Source of the DNA: an uncultured Mycoplasmatota bacterium
Lineage (GTDB): Bacteria > Bacillota_I > Bacilli_A > RF39 > UBA660
Direction: 5' to 3'
DNA: 37,324 nucleotides
Assembly (NCBI GenBank): GCA_945919295.1
Contig: CAMEJC010000008.1
Span: forward strand, 1-37,324
Part shown: piece by piece, positions 30,291 through 37,105 of the stretch
Layout: each line of letters begins with the position of its first letter
Numbering within the stretch: the stretch's first letter is position 1
Notes under the pieces: model-generated
Told to the model about the DNA's origin: nothing
What the model saw: only the letters and a program-made list of their open reading frames with translations
The model's database searches: none
Translations under genes and position numbers: made by a program

Positions 30291-30862
30291 AAATATACAA
30301 CTTCAAATAATGCATTACTTTTTTTATTTGCATTGTTATAATCATGAGCAATTAAACCATTGTCAGTTATATAATCAATACATTTCATTGCTATTTCATA
30401 TTGTTCTTCTGCTAATGATAAAGTAATTGTTCTAGTTTGTGGCTTGTCATCATTCGGCAATTCAAAATCAGTACCAAGTGCATCTATATCAATATCTGGT
30501 ATTTCAAAATTAAATTGCTCCATATCTATATTTATTATTTCTGCAAGTTCACTATCTAAAATATTAAAATCAAATCCTGTATTCATAGTTAATTTATTAT
30601 GAACTAGAATATATGCTCTTTTTTGTTCTTCTGTTAAATGAGATAATCTTATACATTCAACTTCTTTATATTTTAATTGCTTTAATGCCTCATATCTCCC
30701 ATGACCTTCTATAATAATATTATTTTCATCTATCGCTATTGGATCATTATTCCCAAATTCTAAAATAGATTTTTTTATTTGGTCTATTTGGTCTTGTGGA
30801 TGTAATTTAGCATTATTTTCATAAGGTTTTATATCTTCAATTCTAACTTTGGTTATTTCCAT
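30263..30862 (-). CDS. ParB-like nuclease-domain protein (ParB/Srx)
   Basis: A 199-residue protein whose first 95 residues form a ParB N-terminal domain: VRIEDIKPYENNAKLHPQDQIDQIKKSILEFG (in parts), DPIAIDENNIIIEGHGRYEALKQL with the GHGR box, then LTEEQKRAYILVHNKL. The C-terminal half is different and acidic. In phages this domain often pairs with a DNA-modifying enzyme just before terminase; here the partner is Mom-like. It may bind nucleotide (CTP or ATP) through the GHGR box. AAAGGAGTATTC precedes the ATG. Confidence 0.78.
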   Translation of the reverse strand: MEITKVRIEDIKPYENNAKLHPQDQIDQIKKSILEFGNNDPIAIDENNIIIEGHGRYEALKQLKYKEVECIRLSHLTEEQKRAYILVHNKLTMNTGFDFNILDSELAEIINIDMEQFNFEIPDIDIDALGTDFELPNDDKPQTRTITLSLAEEQYEIAMKCIDYITDNGLIAHDYNNANKKSNALFEVVYLWAEQKKLL

Positions 30863-30894
30863 GAATACTCCTTTCCAAAAAAACTATGTATTTT

Positions 30895-30975
30895 TATAAT
30901 TTTTGTGAATAGAGGGGCGAGGTAGGGTCTACAACCTCAAAATATTTTTTATTTGAAATATAGGGGGGATTAATA
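30895..30975. other. GC-rich non-coding patch above ParB/terminase; candidate cos site
   Basis: The gap holds the most G/C-rich stretch noticed in the window (GAGGGGCGAGGTAGGGTC near 30912-30929) and a run of six G at 30963-30968, set in A/T-rich DNA. HK97-like phages with an HNH protein beside P27 terminase usually have a cohesive-end site in this neighbourhood. Nothing here proves cutting; a pac mechanism is the alternative. Confidence 0.35.
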
Positions 30976-31095
30976 TTATTTAAACATTTTATATATTTCT
31001 TCCCATATCTCTTCTTTATGTATAGTTAATAGTATTAGTATAGTAGTTGTTATAATTGCTATTAATAAAATAATTATTGTTAGTAATAGTTCCAT
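30976..31095 (-). CDS. Small membrane protein (39 aa)
   Basis: Reads MELLLTIIILLIAIITTTIL, ILLTIHKEEIWEEIYKMFK and stop. One very hydrophobic helix of about 22 residues is followed by a short amphipathic, charged tail. GGAGTGGGCAAT precedes the ATG, 12 bases after the upstream gene ends. Its place at the head of the packaging genes is unusual for a membrane peptide. Function unknown. Confidence 0.5.
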   Translation of the reverse strand: MELLLTIIILLIAIITTTILILLTIHKEEIWEEIYKMFK

Positions 31096-31107
31096 ATTGC
31101 CCACTCC

Positions 31108-31506
31108 TTATCTATATACTCTATCTAAATATCTTTTTTTAATTAGTACATTACCTTTTTTAGTTTTATCTTCTAGATGTCTATCTTCAAACTCCATTAA
31201 TAACTCGTTTATATTTTTTATATTATTAATATCAAGATATCCTTTTATATTCATGTCTATCATCTCACTAGTTAGATAGCAGAATATATCATAGTCTTTA
31301 CACTCTATTAGATGTAAATAAGGATGAGAAGTATTACCACATAATATAGCACCATTTTCTCTTACATATTTCCCACCATTTCTATTAGGTATTATTAAGT
31401 GATGAAAGGTATATATATCTCCCTTTTGTAGACTATATCCTAAGAAGTCATAACCTAACTCTTTAATTCTAAATTCCTTTATCATTTGTTTTGTTATATC
31501 CTTCAT
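31108..31506 (-). CDS. HNH-like phage protein near terminase (132 aa)
   Basis: The core YTFHHLIIPNRNGGKYVRENGAILCGNTSHPYLHLIE, read in parts, has HH, IP, NGA.LC and a later H in the order of an HNH/His-Me fold, though the last metal ligand is altered. This is a common but uncharacterised Firmicute phage family next to terminase. The longer frame begins with TTG at 31518; the ATG at 31506 has GGGTGATATT in front and is preferred. A nuclease role is inferred. Confidence 0.55.
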   Translation of the reverse strand: MKDITKQMIKEFRIKELGYDFLGYSLQKGDIYTFHHLIIPNRNGGKYVRENGAILCGNTSHPYLHLIECKDYDIFCYLTSEMIDMNIKGYLDINNIKNINELLMEFEDRHLEDKTKKGNVLIKKRYLDRVYR

Positions 31507-31538
31507 AATATCACCCAATAAAATAAGACCAGTATATA

Positions 31539-32234
31539 CTAGCCTTTCATGTCTCTCTTATTAACTAATTCAAATAACTCTTCTCTAGGTATATCGCCTT
31601 TCTCTGCATAAACCCAACTATAACCACCTGCAGTCTTTCTTTTGCCTTTGCAACATTGAAAGATGTGTGAACAGTTTGTGTTTGTTTCCCTACTTGCTTG
31701 AAGTCCACTATCAAATGTTTTATTGAGTTCTATGCACTTTATTCTTCTCTTTTTTGTGGAGTTCTCGCTCATTCTTTTTCTTGTTTCTTGACTTATTGTT
31801 CTGCCCTTTAATTTCTCACTTAACTTTCTTTTTGTTTCTTCTGTCAAAGGCTTACCTTTTCTGTTGCTTGGTTTCCCTGTCCTGTCTATGCTTAATGCTT
31901 TCCTGCTCTCTTCACTCCATTTGCACCCATTAGCACCACCCTCACCACCTATACTGTTGTTATAGCCATACTCTCTATCATTGCTTTTATATTTACTTAT
32001 TAAAGCCTTTTCTTTTTCGTATGCCTCATCAGGTGTTAAGTTCTCATATAAGATTTCGTGCTTTATGTTATTCCACCCATATTTTTGAATGGCATTATAA
32101 AAGTGCTTATTGTTCTTGTATTTGCTACCATCTTTGCCCCATCTACTACAAAGCCTTTGTTTTGTAATGCCTATGTAAACTTTGTTATTCGGGCAAGTGT
32201 GCTTGTACACACAATAGTTATTTTCTATCTCCAT
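31539..32234 (-). CDS. GIY-YIG homing endonuclease (NUMOD3/NUMOD1), with a captured HNH-gene tail
   Basis: A 231-residue protein. The GIY-YIG domain reads YCVYKHTCPNNKVYIGITKQ and FYNAIQKYGWNNIKHEILYE. NUMOD3 repeats follow (GKPLTEETKRKLSEKLKG, ISQETRKRMSE), then a NUMOD1-like region (FDSGLQASRETNTNCSHIFQCCKGKRKTAGGYSW). After the normal end at YSWVY it continues AEKGDIPREELFELVN, which closely matches the end of the upstream HNH protein (AEDGEIPREELLELVEN). It overlaps that gene by 17 bases, suggesting insertion within the HNH 3' end with the old tail fused on. Confidence 0.88.
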   Translation of the reverse strand: MEIENNYCVYKHTCPNNKVYIGITKQRLCSRWGKDGSKYKNNKHFYNAIQKYGWNNIKHEILYENLTPDEAYEKEKALISKYKSNDREYGYNNSIGGEGGANGCKWSEESRKALSIDRTGKPSNRKGKPLTEETKRKLSEKLKGRTISQETRKRMSENSTKKRRIKCIELNKTFDSGLQASRETNTNCSHIFQCCKGKRKTAGGYSWVYAEKGDIPREELFELVNKRDMKG

Positions 32235-32604
32235 ATTTGTTTTCTACCAACTCTAAAAGTTCTTCTCTTGGGATTTCCCCATCTTCTGCCATTTTGTGAT
32301 GATAAGAACATAATGTAATAAGATTTCTTTCATCTAACCTTTTATTGTAATCTTCTGCTAATGGGATAATATGATGCACAGACAATTTATCATAATTAAA
32401 GGTGTTTATTGTATGGTATTTGCCTGTCATACAAACTGCACACAAATACAAATCTCTTTTTCTTACTGCTAGGCTCTTATTAGTCCATGCTTTAGTTTTT
32501 CTAAACTTATCAGCCTTACTATCTTTATTTTTCTTTTTATAGTGCCTATATTTGCAAATATGATTTTCCTCGACAATTCCACAATGACTACAAGTTTTTA
32601 ACAT
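32218..32604 (-). CDS. HNH endonuclease (terminase-associated)
   Basis: A 128-residue protein. N-terminal zinc pair CSHCGIVEENHIC, then SLAVRKRDLYLCAVCMTG, and the HNH core LSVHHIIPLAEDYNKRLDERNLITLCSYHHKMAE, read in parts. Phage HNH proteins of this type (HK97 gp74-like) sit beside terminase and help genome cutting at packaging. The 3' end (GEIPREELLELVENKYGDRK) is duplicated in diverged form at the end of the GIY-YIG gene. AGGGAATTACA precedes the ATG. Confidence 0.85.
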   Translation of the reverse strand: MLKTCSHCGIVEENHICKYRHYKKKNKDSKADKFRKTKAWTNKSLAVRKRDLYLCAVCMTGKYHTINTFNYDKLSVHHIIPLAEDYNKRLDERNLITLCSYHHKMAEDGEIPREELLELVENKYGDRK

Positions 32605-32813
32605 TGTAATTCCCTATCTATTTCTTCTTCAATATATAATTCATTTAATTTACTATCATCAAAATTATCTGCTAAAAATATAATTGATGTATAATAAGGT
32701 TTATGTTCTTCTTCTGTTTCAGTAGCAGGTACATATACATCATTAATATCTCGTATGTGTTTATTTTCATCTGCTATTAATATTTTTTTAGTTCCATATT
32801 TTCTGATTTCCAT
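32598..32813 (-). CDS. Hypothetical protein (71 aa)
   Basis: A short acidic protein (KKILIADENKHIRDINDVYVPATETEEEHKPYYTSIIFLADNFDD in parts). The KKILIADENKHIRDINDVY part resembles small proteins that accompany phage fibre genes. A strong AGGAGGTGTAATT precedes the ATG, and it overlaps the HNH gene by seven bases. Function not recognised. Confidence 0.65.
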   Translation of the reverse strand: MEIRKYGTKKILIADENKHIRDINDVYVPATETEEEHKPYYTSIIFLADNFDDSKLNELYIEEEIDRELQC

Positions 32814-32824
32814 AATTACACCTC

Positions 32825-33958
32825 CTAACTAATAGTCCAACCTTTAGCAGTAGCATTTGTTAAGGCTGTCTGTCCTTCTTCGCTTGTTAATTTTGCTAAA
32901 TTATTACTTCCTAATACTACTTGTTGAGTATTACAACCTTTTGTTTTTATATCATAAAGATTATTTAATATATTTATTAATGACTGCTCAGTTAATAAAA
33001 CACTATCAGATAAATTTAATTTATAAGCACTATAATTTGATGATTTGTTAGTAAGATAAGAATTTCCTAAATTAATCAATCCGTTAAACGTGGTTAAACT
33101 TACACATCCATTAAATGCATTATTTAAATCTCCAATTTTTATTGCATCTAATTCTGGTATAGTAGTTAAACTTTTACATCCATTAAAAGTATAAGATAAA
33201 CTTGTTGCTTTACTAGTATTAAAGTTTTTTATGTTAAGATTTTTTAGTTTATTACAATTATAGAACATATATGTTAAATAAGTAGTTGATGAAGTGTCAA
33301 AATTTTCTAAATTTATTGTTTCTAATCCTTTGCAACTATGAAACATTGAGCCAGTATTTACTGGATTAATAGGATTGAAACTACTTAAATCTAATTGAGT
33401 TAATTTATTACAATTACTAAACATATTAGAAAAATATTCTACTTTTGAAACATCAAAACTACTAAAATTTATATTTTCTAATTTTCCACAGCTTAAGAAC
33501 ATATTCGACATATTAACAACATTACTAGTATCAAAACTTCTTAAATCTAAATTAGTCAAATTGGAACACGTCCTAAACATATCGCTCATATTTGTAATAT
33601 TTGAAGTATCTAATTTTTTTACTTCATCATCTAATTCTGTTCCTGTATAATTTTGAAAACTTATTGTTCTAGGTGCATATTTATTACCAATAAAATTACC
33701 AACTACTCCTAAAATTTCAATGCCTTCTTTTATATTTTCTTCTTTTATATTTTCATCAATTGTGCTATCTACTTTTTTTATAAATACATTATCATAGCCA
33801 TATTTTCCTTCATGATTAAATTCTTGGTTTTCAGTACTAGGTATTACTTCAAGATTTATTAATTCAGGCTCAACAATAATAGTTCCAATATTTAATTCAC
33901 CATTTAAATTTCCAACTTGATTTATATTTCCTTCTAAACTTTGTACTGCCTCTATCAT
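32825..33958 (-). CDS. BspA-like leucine-rich-repeat (DUF285) phage surface protein
   Basis: A 377-residue protein. The N-terminal 110 residues look like a phage fibre docking region (NQVGNLNGELNIGTIIVEPE; IKEGIEILGVVGNFIG). Eight or so DUF285/BspA repeats follow (LDTSNITNMSDMFRTC, FDTSNVVNMSNMFLSC, FDVSKVEYFSNMFSNC and so on, about 23 residues each). The end, LGSNNLAKLTSEEGQTALTNATAKGW in parts, is a cap seen in gut-phage fibres. BspA repeats bind host or matrix proteins in bacteria; here they may serve receptor or mucus binding. ATGA overlap with the gene above. Confidence 0.82.
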   Translation of the reverse strand: MIEAVQSLEGNINQVGNLNGELNIGTIIVEPELINLEVIPSTENQEFNHEGKYGYDNVFIKKVDSTIDENIKEENIKEGIEILGVVGNFIGNKYAPRTISFQNYTGTELDDEVKKLDTSNITNMSDMFRTCSNLTNLDLRSFDTSNVVNMSNMFLSCGKLENINFSSFDVSKVEYFSNMFSNCNKLTQLDLSSFNPINPVNTGSMFHSCKGLETINLENFDTSSTTYLTYMFYNCNKLKNLNIKNFNTSKATSLSYTFNGCKSLTTIPELDAIKIGDLNNAFNGCVSLTTFNGLINLGNSYLTNKSSNYSAYKLNLSDSVLLTEQSLINILNNLYDIKTKGCNTQQVVLGSNNLAKLTSEEGQTALTNATAKGWTIS

Positions 33959-34353
33959 TCCTTATCATCACCTTCTGGAAGTAACTTGAATATTTTTTCT
34001 AAAGGCTTACCAGTTTCTTTGCTTATTTCATAACCTACAATTGTTTGAGGACTAGTTTCAGGGTTAAGTTCTATCTCATACCAATAATCAGTATCTTTAT
34101 TTATGATATCTCCTATTTTGGTATCTTCTTTAGTTAAGTTTATATTAACAGAAGTTCCTTCTTCTGATACTTCTGTATCTTTTTGAAGTACTACACAATG
34201 ACATTTTTTCTTTTCAAACACTTTAAATCTAACTATATCTCCAACTTTGAAAGTATAATCTGTTCCATCATCATTTTTAGCACTTAATTTTATACAAGCA
34301 ATATCTCCTCTAGTTAAATCTATTTGCTTAGTAGTAGTATTAATTCTAAACAT
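33955..34353 (-). CDS. Baseplate/BppU-like small protein (132 aa), first late gene
   Basis: Reads MFRINTTTKQIDLTRGDIACIKLSAKNDDGTDYTF, in parts, then VGDIVRFKVFEKKKCHCVVLQKD and NKDTDYWYEIELNPETSPQTIVGYE. The TRGD, VRFKVFEKK and YWYEIELNPET pattern is that of small beta-sandwich baseplate or fibre-docking proteins of gut Firmicute phages. A frame from 34386 would begin inside a terminator hairpin; the ATG at 34353 follows AGAGGTGAATAT and is correct. Probably docks the BspA-like fibre with which it overlaps. Confidence 0.68.
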   Translation of the reverse strand: MFRINTTTKQIDLTRGDIACIKLSAKNDDGTDYTFKVGDIVRFKVFEKKKCHCVVLQKDTEVSEEGTSVNINLTKEDTKIGDIINKDTDYWYEIELNPETSPQTIVGYEISKETGKPLEKIFKLLPEGDDKE

Positions 34354-34374
34354 ATATTCACCTCTTTTTTGCAT

Positions 34375-34403
34375 AAAAAAGAACATCTATTTCTTTAGAT
34401 GTT
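34375..34403 (-). terminator. Intrinsic terminator in the late-operon leader
   Basis: On the minus strand AACATCTA, loop AAGAAA, TAGATGTT, then C and six U. It stands only about 20 bases before the first late start codon and some 20 bases beyond the late promoter -10. It can block early readthrough and, unless overridden, late transcription itself. Confidence 0.75.
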
Positions 34404-34425
34404 TTTCAAATATTTCCATAATACT

Positions 34426-34458
34426 ATTATATCACTTAATTTTGTGTTTTTTGTGCAA
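34426..34458 (-). promoter_or_regulatory. Candidate late promoter
   Basis: On the minus strand a perfect TATAAT (34431-34426) with TGA directly before it forms an extended -10. TTGCAC at 34458-34453 is the best -35 but 21 bases away, too far for unaided use. This suggests dependence on an activator such as the DUF1492 protein. Located between the last early gene and the late terminator. Confidence 0.5.
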
Positions 34459-34466
34459 ATTGCGTT

Positions 34467-34700
34467 TTATAGAATAATTTTCATTCCTAGTATGTAATAA
34501 TCTTTATCAACTTTTTTTATTAGACTAGAGTTATAATTTAATATTTCATAATAAGAATTAATTTTCATTTTAACATATTTGGGATATGATCCTTTTAGAT
34601 GAGTAATCATTTCTGTCTTTCTTAATATTTCATTTAGTAGGCTATTAGTATATTTATAATCAAATCTATCTACAAATACTGTTTCTTTAGTTTCTATCAT
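34467..34700 (-). CDS. Hypothetical early protein (77 aa)
   Basis: A small basic alpha/beta protein (ETVFVDRFDYKYTNSLLNEILRKTEMITHLKGSYPKYVKMKI in parts) ending KDYYILGMKIIL. No family recognised. AGAGGTTAGAAA precedes the ATG. It is the last gene before the late leader, overlapping the gene above by 14 bases. Confidence 0.62.
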   Translation of the reverse strand: MIETKETVFVDRFDYKYTNSLLNEILRKTEMITHLKGSYPKYVKMKINSYYEILNYNSSLIKKVDKDYYILGMKIIL

Positions 34701-35064
34701 TTTCTAACCTCTCTATTATCTTCTTTTGATTTCTTATAATTTTCTTTATTGCTAATTCATATCTAGTTAAAGTATCTGCTAATTCATCTATTTGTGCTTG
34801 TTTCCAATAATCACACGAAAAATCCATATAAACACTTTTTTCTTCAATATCTTCAAATTCTTCTTCATCTAGTATTTCTACTTCATCATTTAATATTAAG
34901 AAACAATAACCACTCCACATACATTTTGTATCATATTCTTCATAATATGAACAATCATTATATTTGTTATATATGTATATTCGGTTATGCCATTTTATCT
35001 TCTTTGGTACTTCTTCCCCATTTGCTATTTTATTTAATAAATCTATTATTTTAATTGTTTTCAT
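34687..35064 (-). CDS. Hypothetical early protein (125 aa)
   Basis: Opens MKTIKIIDLLNKIANGEEVPKKIKW, a start shared by many uncharacterised Firmicute phage proteins. An aromatic middle (NRIYIYNKYNDCSYYEEYDTKCMW), NDEVEILDEEEFEDIEEK and a helical end (IDELADTLTRYELAIKKIIRNQKKIIERLE) follow. Function unknown, probably an accessory early protein. GGAGAAGTAA precedes the ATG. Confidence 0.66.
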   Translation of the reverse strand: MKTIKIIDLLNKIANGEEVPKKIKWHNRIYIYNKYNDCSYYEEYDTKCMWSGYCFLILNDEVEILDEEEFEDIEEKSVYMDFSCDYWKQAQIDELADTLTRYELAIKKIIRNQKKIIERLENDRN

Positions 35065-35320
35065 TTACTTCTCCTTTGTTTACTTCTGCTAATACATTTT
35101 CTTCTTCATACATTGTTAATATCTTTCTTATTTCTTTTAAAATATTATAATATGGCTTCTGTTTTTTATTTAATTTTTTATCTATATATTCAACTGCTTT
35201 TTTATTCCTCCTGAAGGCATTGTCCTCTTCTCTTATTAAGCAAAGATTTAATCTTTCATGTAATCTATATCTTTTATATAGTTCATGATTTCTTTTTAAT
35301 AATCTAGTTGTTAATTTCAT
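35051..35320 (-). CDS. Hypothetical helical basic protein (89 aa)
   Basis: Mostly helical and Arg/Lys-rich at the N-terminus (TTRLLKRNHELYKRYRLHERLNL), turning acidic at the end (TMYEEENVLAEVNKGEVNENN). It could bind nucleic acid, but no motif proves it. It overlaps its neighbours on both sides by 14-17 bases. Not recognised. Confidence 0.6.
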   Translation of the reverse strand: MKLTTRLLKRNHELYKRYRLHERLNLCLIREEDNAFRRNKKAVEYIDKKLNKKQKPYYNILKEIRKILTMYEEENVLAEVNKGEVNENN

Positions 35321-35606
35321 TCTTGATCCTTTCTAATTGCCTTTTGCCTTTAAACCTCATTACTTCTTCTATTTCTTCATCTTTTATTCCATACCAACTT
35401 TGAAATTGTAATAGCATAAATCTTACATCACCAATTTCTTCTGCTATATGTTTTTTATTTGATTTATCAACTTCTTCGTAATAATTGAACTCATCATTCT
35501 CAGCACATATAATTGCTTCATTCAATTCAAATACTTCACTTTGAAAATATTTTAATTGTGGCATCACTCCATAATGCTCTATTATCTCTATTGCATCACT
35601 CTTCAC
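35304..35606 (-). CDS. MazG-like nucleotide pyrophosphohydrolase (second copy)
   Basis: A 100-residue paralogue of the 316-627 protein with the same opening (IIEHYGVMPQLKYFQSEVFELNEAI) and the second acidic motif HIAEEIGDVRFMLLQFQ, here more complete (EEIGD). It is therefore the better candidate for an active enzyme. The start is GTG at 35606 with GGAGGTAAAA before it. Two MazG-like genes in one phage suggest duplication or selection for different nucleotide substrates. Confidence 0.78.
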   Translation of the reverse strand: MKSDAIEIIEHYGVMPQLKYFQSEVFELNEAIICAENDEFNYYEEVDKSNKKHIAEEIGDVRFMLLQFQSWYGIKDEEIEEVMRFKGKRQLERIKNEINN

Positions 35607-35615
35607 TTTTACCTC

Positions 35616-35894
35616 CTAAGCGTAACCTTTTGTTATTCCATATAATCTCCAACATTTTTCATTAGGATAATTACCAAATTCGTATATGTAACCATTTAAA
35701 CCACTATCACTTATTACTCGTATAAATAGTCCATTTAATTGTTCTTTTATTTCTTTTAAAGTTAGATAATCTTCTTCTGCTTTATGCCATTTTAGTTCTT
35801 TGTTATGTATTATTGCTTTTGGAATTATCGATAATATTGTACAATTAGTTTCAAAAATAATTGTATTTTCGTCTACTACACTATTTAATTTCAT
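35616..35894 (-). CDS. Hypothetical early protein (92 aa)
   Basis: Beta-rich protein (DENTIIFETNCTILSIIPKAII; LNGLFIRVISDSGLNGYIYEFG) with a central LTLKEIKEQL helix, ending CWRLYGITKGYA. The layout resembles small phage accessory proteins, but no family is recognised. AGGAGGTAAAG precedes the ATG. Confidence 0.62.
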   Translation of the reverse strand: MKLNSVVDENTIIFETNCTILSIIPKAIIHNKELKWHKAEEDYLTLKEIKEQLNGLFIRVISDSGLNGYIYEFGNYPNEKCWRLYGITKGYA

Positions 35895-35903
35895 CTTTAC
35901 CTC

Positions 35904-36110
35904 CTAATCTAAATAATATCTTTTGTGATTATGTATAACATACTCACCTTTTTTTTCTTTTCTTATTTTTAATTCTCTAAGTGGTGTGCTATCTCTTTCC
36001 CCGTTATATTCATCATAAAAACTACATCTTAATTTTTGATATAATAAATTCTTAGTTTCATCATAAACATTCGTATAACCAAATATAGTTGCATATAATT
36101 GTAGTTTCAT
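35904..36110 (-). CDS. Hypothetical early protein (68 aa)
   Basis: A small basic, tyrosine-rich protein (MKLQLYATIFGYTNVYDE; LREL KIRKEKKGEYVIHNHKRYYLD). The end KKGEYVIHNHKRYYLD recalls a common phage C-terminus made of two strands. The function is unknown. AGGAGGTAAAGA precedes the ATG and it overlaps the gene above by four bases. Confidence 0.62.
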   Translation of the reverse strand: MKLQLYATIFGYTNVYDETKNLLYQKLRCSFYDEYNGERDSTPLRELKIRKEKKGEYVIHNHKRYYLD

Positions 36111-36631
36111 TCTTTACCTCCTATTATACTTTTATATTTTGATAATGCACTTACCAATAATTCTTCTGCTGGTGGTTCTTCCAATTCATATTCATAAGTA
36201 TTACTATCGTAATTGTAATGCCATTTACTTATTTCTTCTTCAAGGTATTCTATAAACTCTTTTTGTTGATTTTTCATAGAATAATATCTTCTATAAACTT
36301 CTTCAGCATCAGGCATAATTCCAGCATAATCTCTATTAGGATTTTTCTTTTTATCTTCATCATCATATTCTTTGTCAAATTTATGTATTAAATTTCTTTT
36401 TTGCCTTAAACCAACTATAAATTCTACTTCTTCAAGTTGTTTCTTTAATTCTTGTAGTTCACTCATTGTTGTTTCATAATCTGCTACTGCATTTAAGTAT
36501 TTTTGATTTAATTCTTTGCTTTCTTTTCTCCAATTAACCATTTCATCAAATAACTCATTAAATACATCTTTTGGTATTAAATAGTGGTCTGAACCTTGTA
36601 TGTAATATTTAAAATAATCTTCTTTAGTCAT
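36107..36631 (-). CDS. Hypothetical coiled-coil protein (174 aa), modular
   Basis: Three parts can be seen: an N-terminal domain (DYFKYYIQGSDHYLIPKDVFNELFDEMVNW), a coiled coil (ADYETTMSELQELKKQLEEVEF), and a C-terminal module (NQQKEFIEYLEEEISKW...LLVSALSKYKSIIGGK) that is also the end of the 983-1345 protein. The shared DNA includes 25 identical bases. Such early coiled-coil proteins may be adaptors, but the function is unknown. ATG overlaps the stop of the 34-residue gene above. Confidence 0.64.
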   Translation of the reverse strand: MTKEDYFKYYIQGSDHYLIPKDVFNELFDEMVNWRKESKELNQKYLNAVADYETTMSELQELKKQLEEVEFIVGLRQKRNLIHKFDKEYDDEDKKKNPNRDYAGIMPDAEEVYRRYYSMKNQQKEFIEYLEEEISKWHYNYDSNTYEYELEEPPAEELLVSALSKYKSIIGGKE

Positions 36632-36728
36632 TTATTCCACTTCCTTGTTCCTTTAATAACTTTATAAATTCATTTAAAGAATCTATACCTTGTTGTTGTA
36701 TATCTATTTCTTCTACACATGGGCTCAT
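36624..36728 (-). CDS. Small hypothetical protein (34 aa)
   Basis: Reads MSPCVEEIDIQQQGIDSLNE, FIKLLKEQGSGIND and stop. GGAGATAAATA precedes the ATG, which overlaps the stop of the gene above (TAATG), and it runs into the next start. It contains a short amphipathic helix. The precise junctions support it; function unknown. Confidence 0.5.
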   Translation of the reverse strand: MSPCVEEIDIQQQGIDSLNEFIKLLKEQGSGIND

Positions 36729-37105
36729 TATTTATCTCCTAATATTTTCATTATTTTTTCTAATTCGTTTGTATCTGCCATTGTATAACATTTATATCCT
36801 ACTTCTTTTGATATTTTTTCATTTACACAATGCTTATTTATATAATCCCTTACTTTTCTTTTTTCTTCTTTTAGTTGCTTGTTTTCTTTCTTTAACAACT
36901 GATTTCCCCAATTGACTTTATCAGCTACTTTGTCATTATTTTCTGCATTTTCTTTTAAGATTTTATTTTCTTGTTGTAAATTAATTATGTAATCTCTTAT
37001 TTTATTTATATTATTTACTTGTTCTTCAAGTTCACTAATTTCATACATATTTTCTAATTCTTCTAATATTTCTTTTATTTCTGCTTTTAAATTTAATAGT
37101 TTCAT
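36728..37105 (-). CDS. Hypothetical coiled-coil protein (125 aa)
   Basis: Nearly all coiled coil (LKAEIKEILEELENMYEISELEEQVNNINKIRDYIINLQQENKILKE in parts) up to about residue 85, then a short globular end with two cysteines (HCVNEKISKEVGYKCYTMADTNELEKIMKILG). The LQQEN segment resembles that in the neighbouring partial gene and in 983-1345. No family recognised. Confidence 0.62.
   Translation of the reverse strand: MKLLNLKAEIKEILEELENMYEISELEEQVNNINKIRDYIINLQQENKILKENAENNDKVADKVNWGNQLLKKENKQLKEEKRKVRDYINKHCVNEKISKEVGYKCYTMADTNELEKIMKILGDK

Noticed and set aside
33230-33620. Regular repeats of about 70 bases
   Set aside because: They are the coding repeats of the BspA-like protein, diverged at DNA level and in frame.
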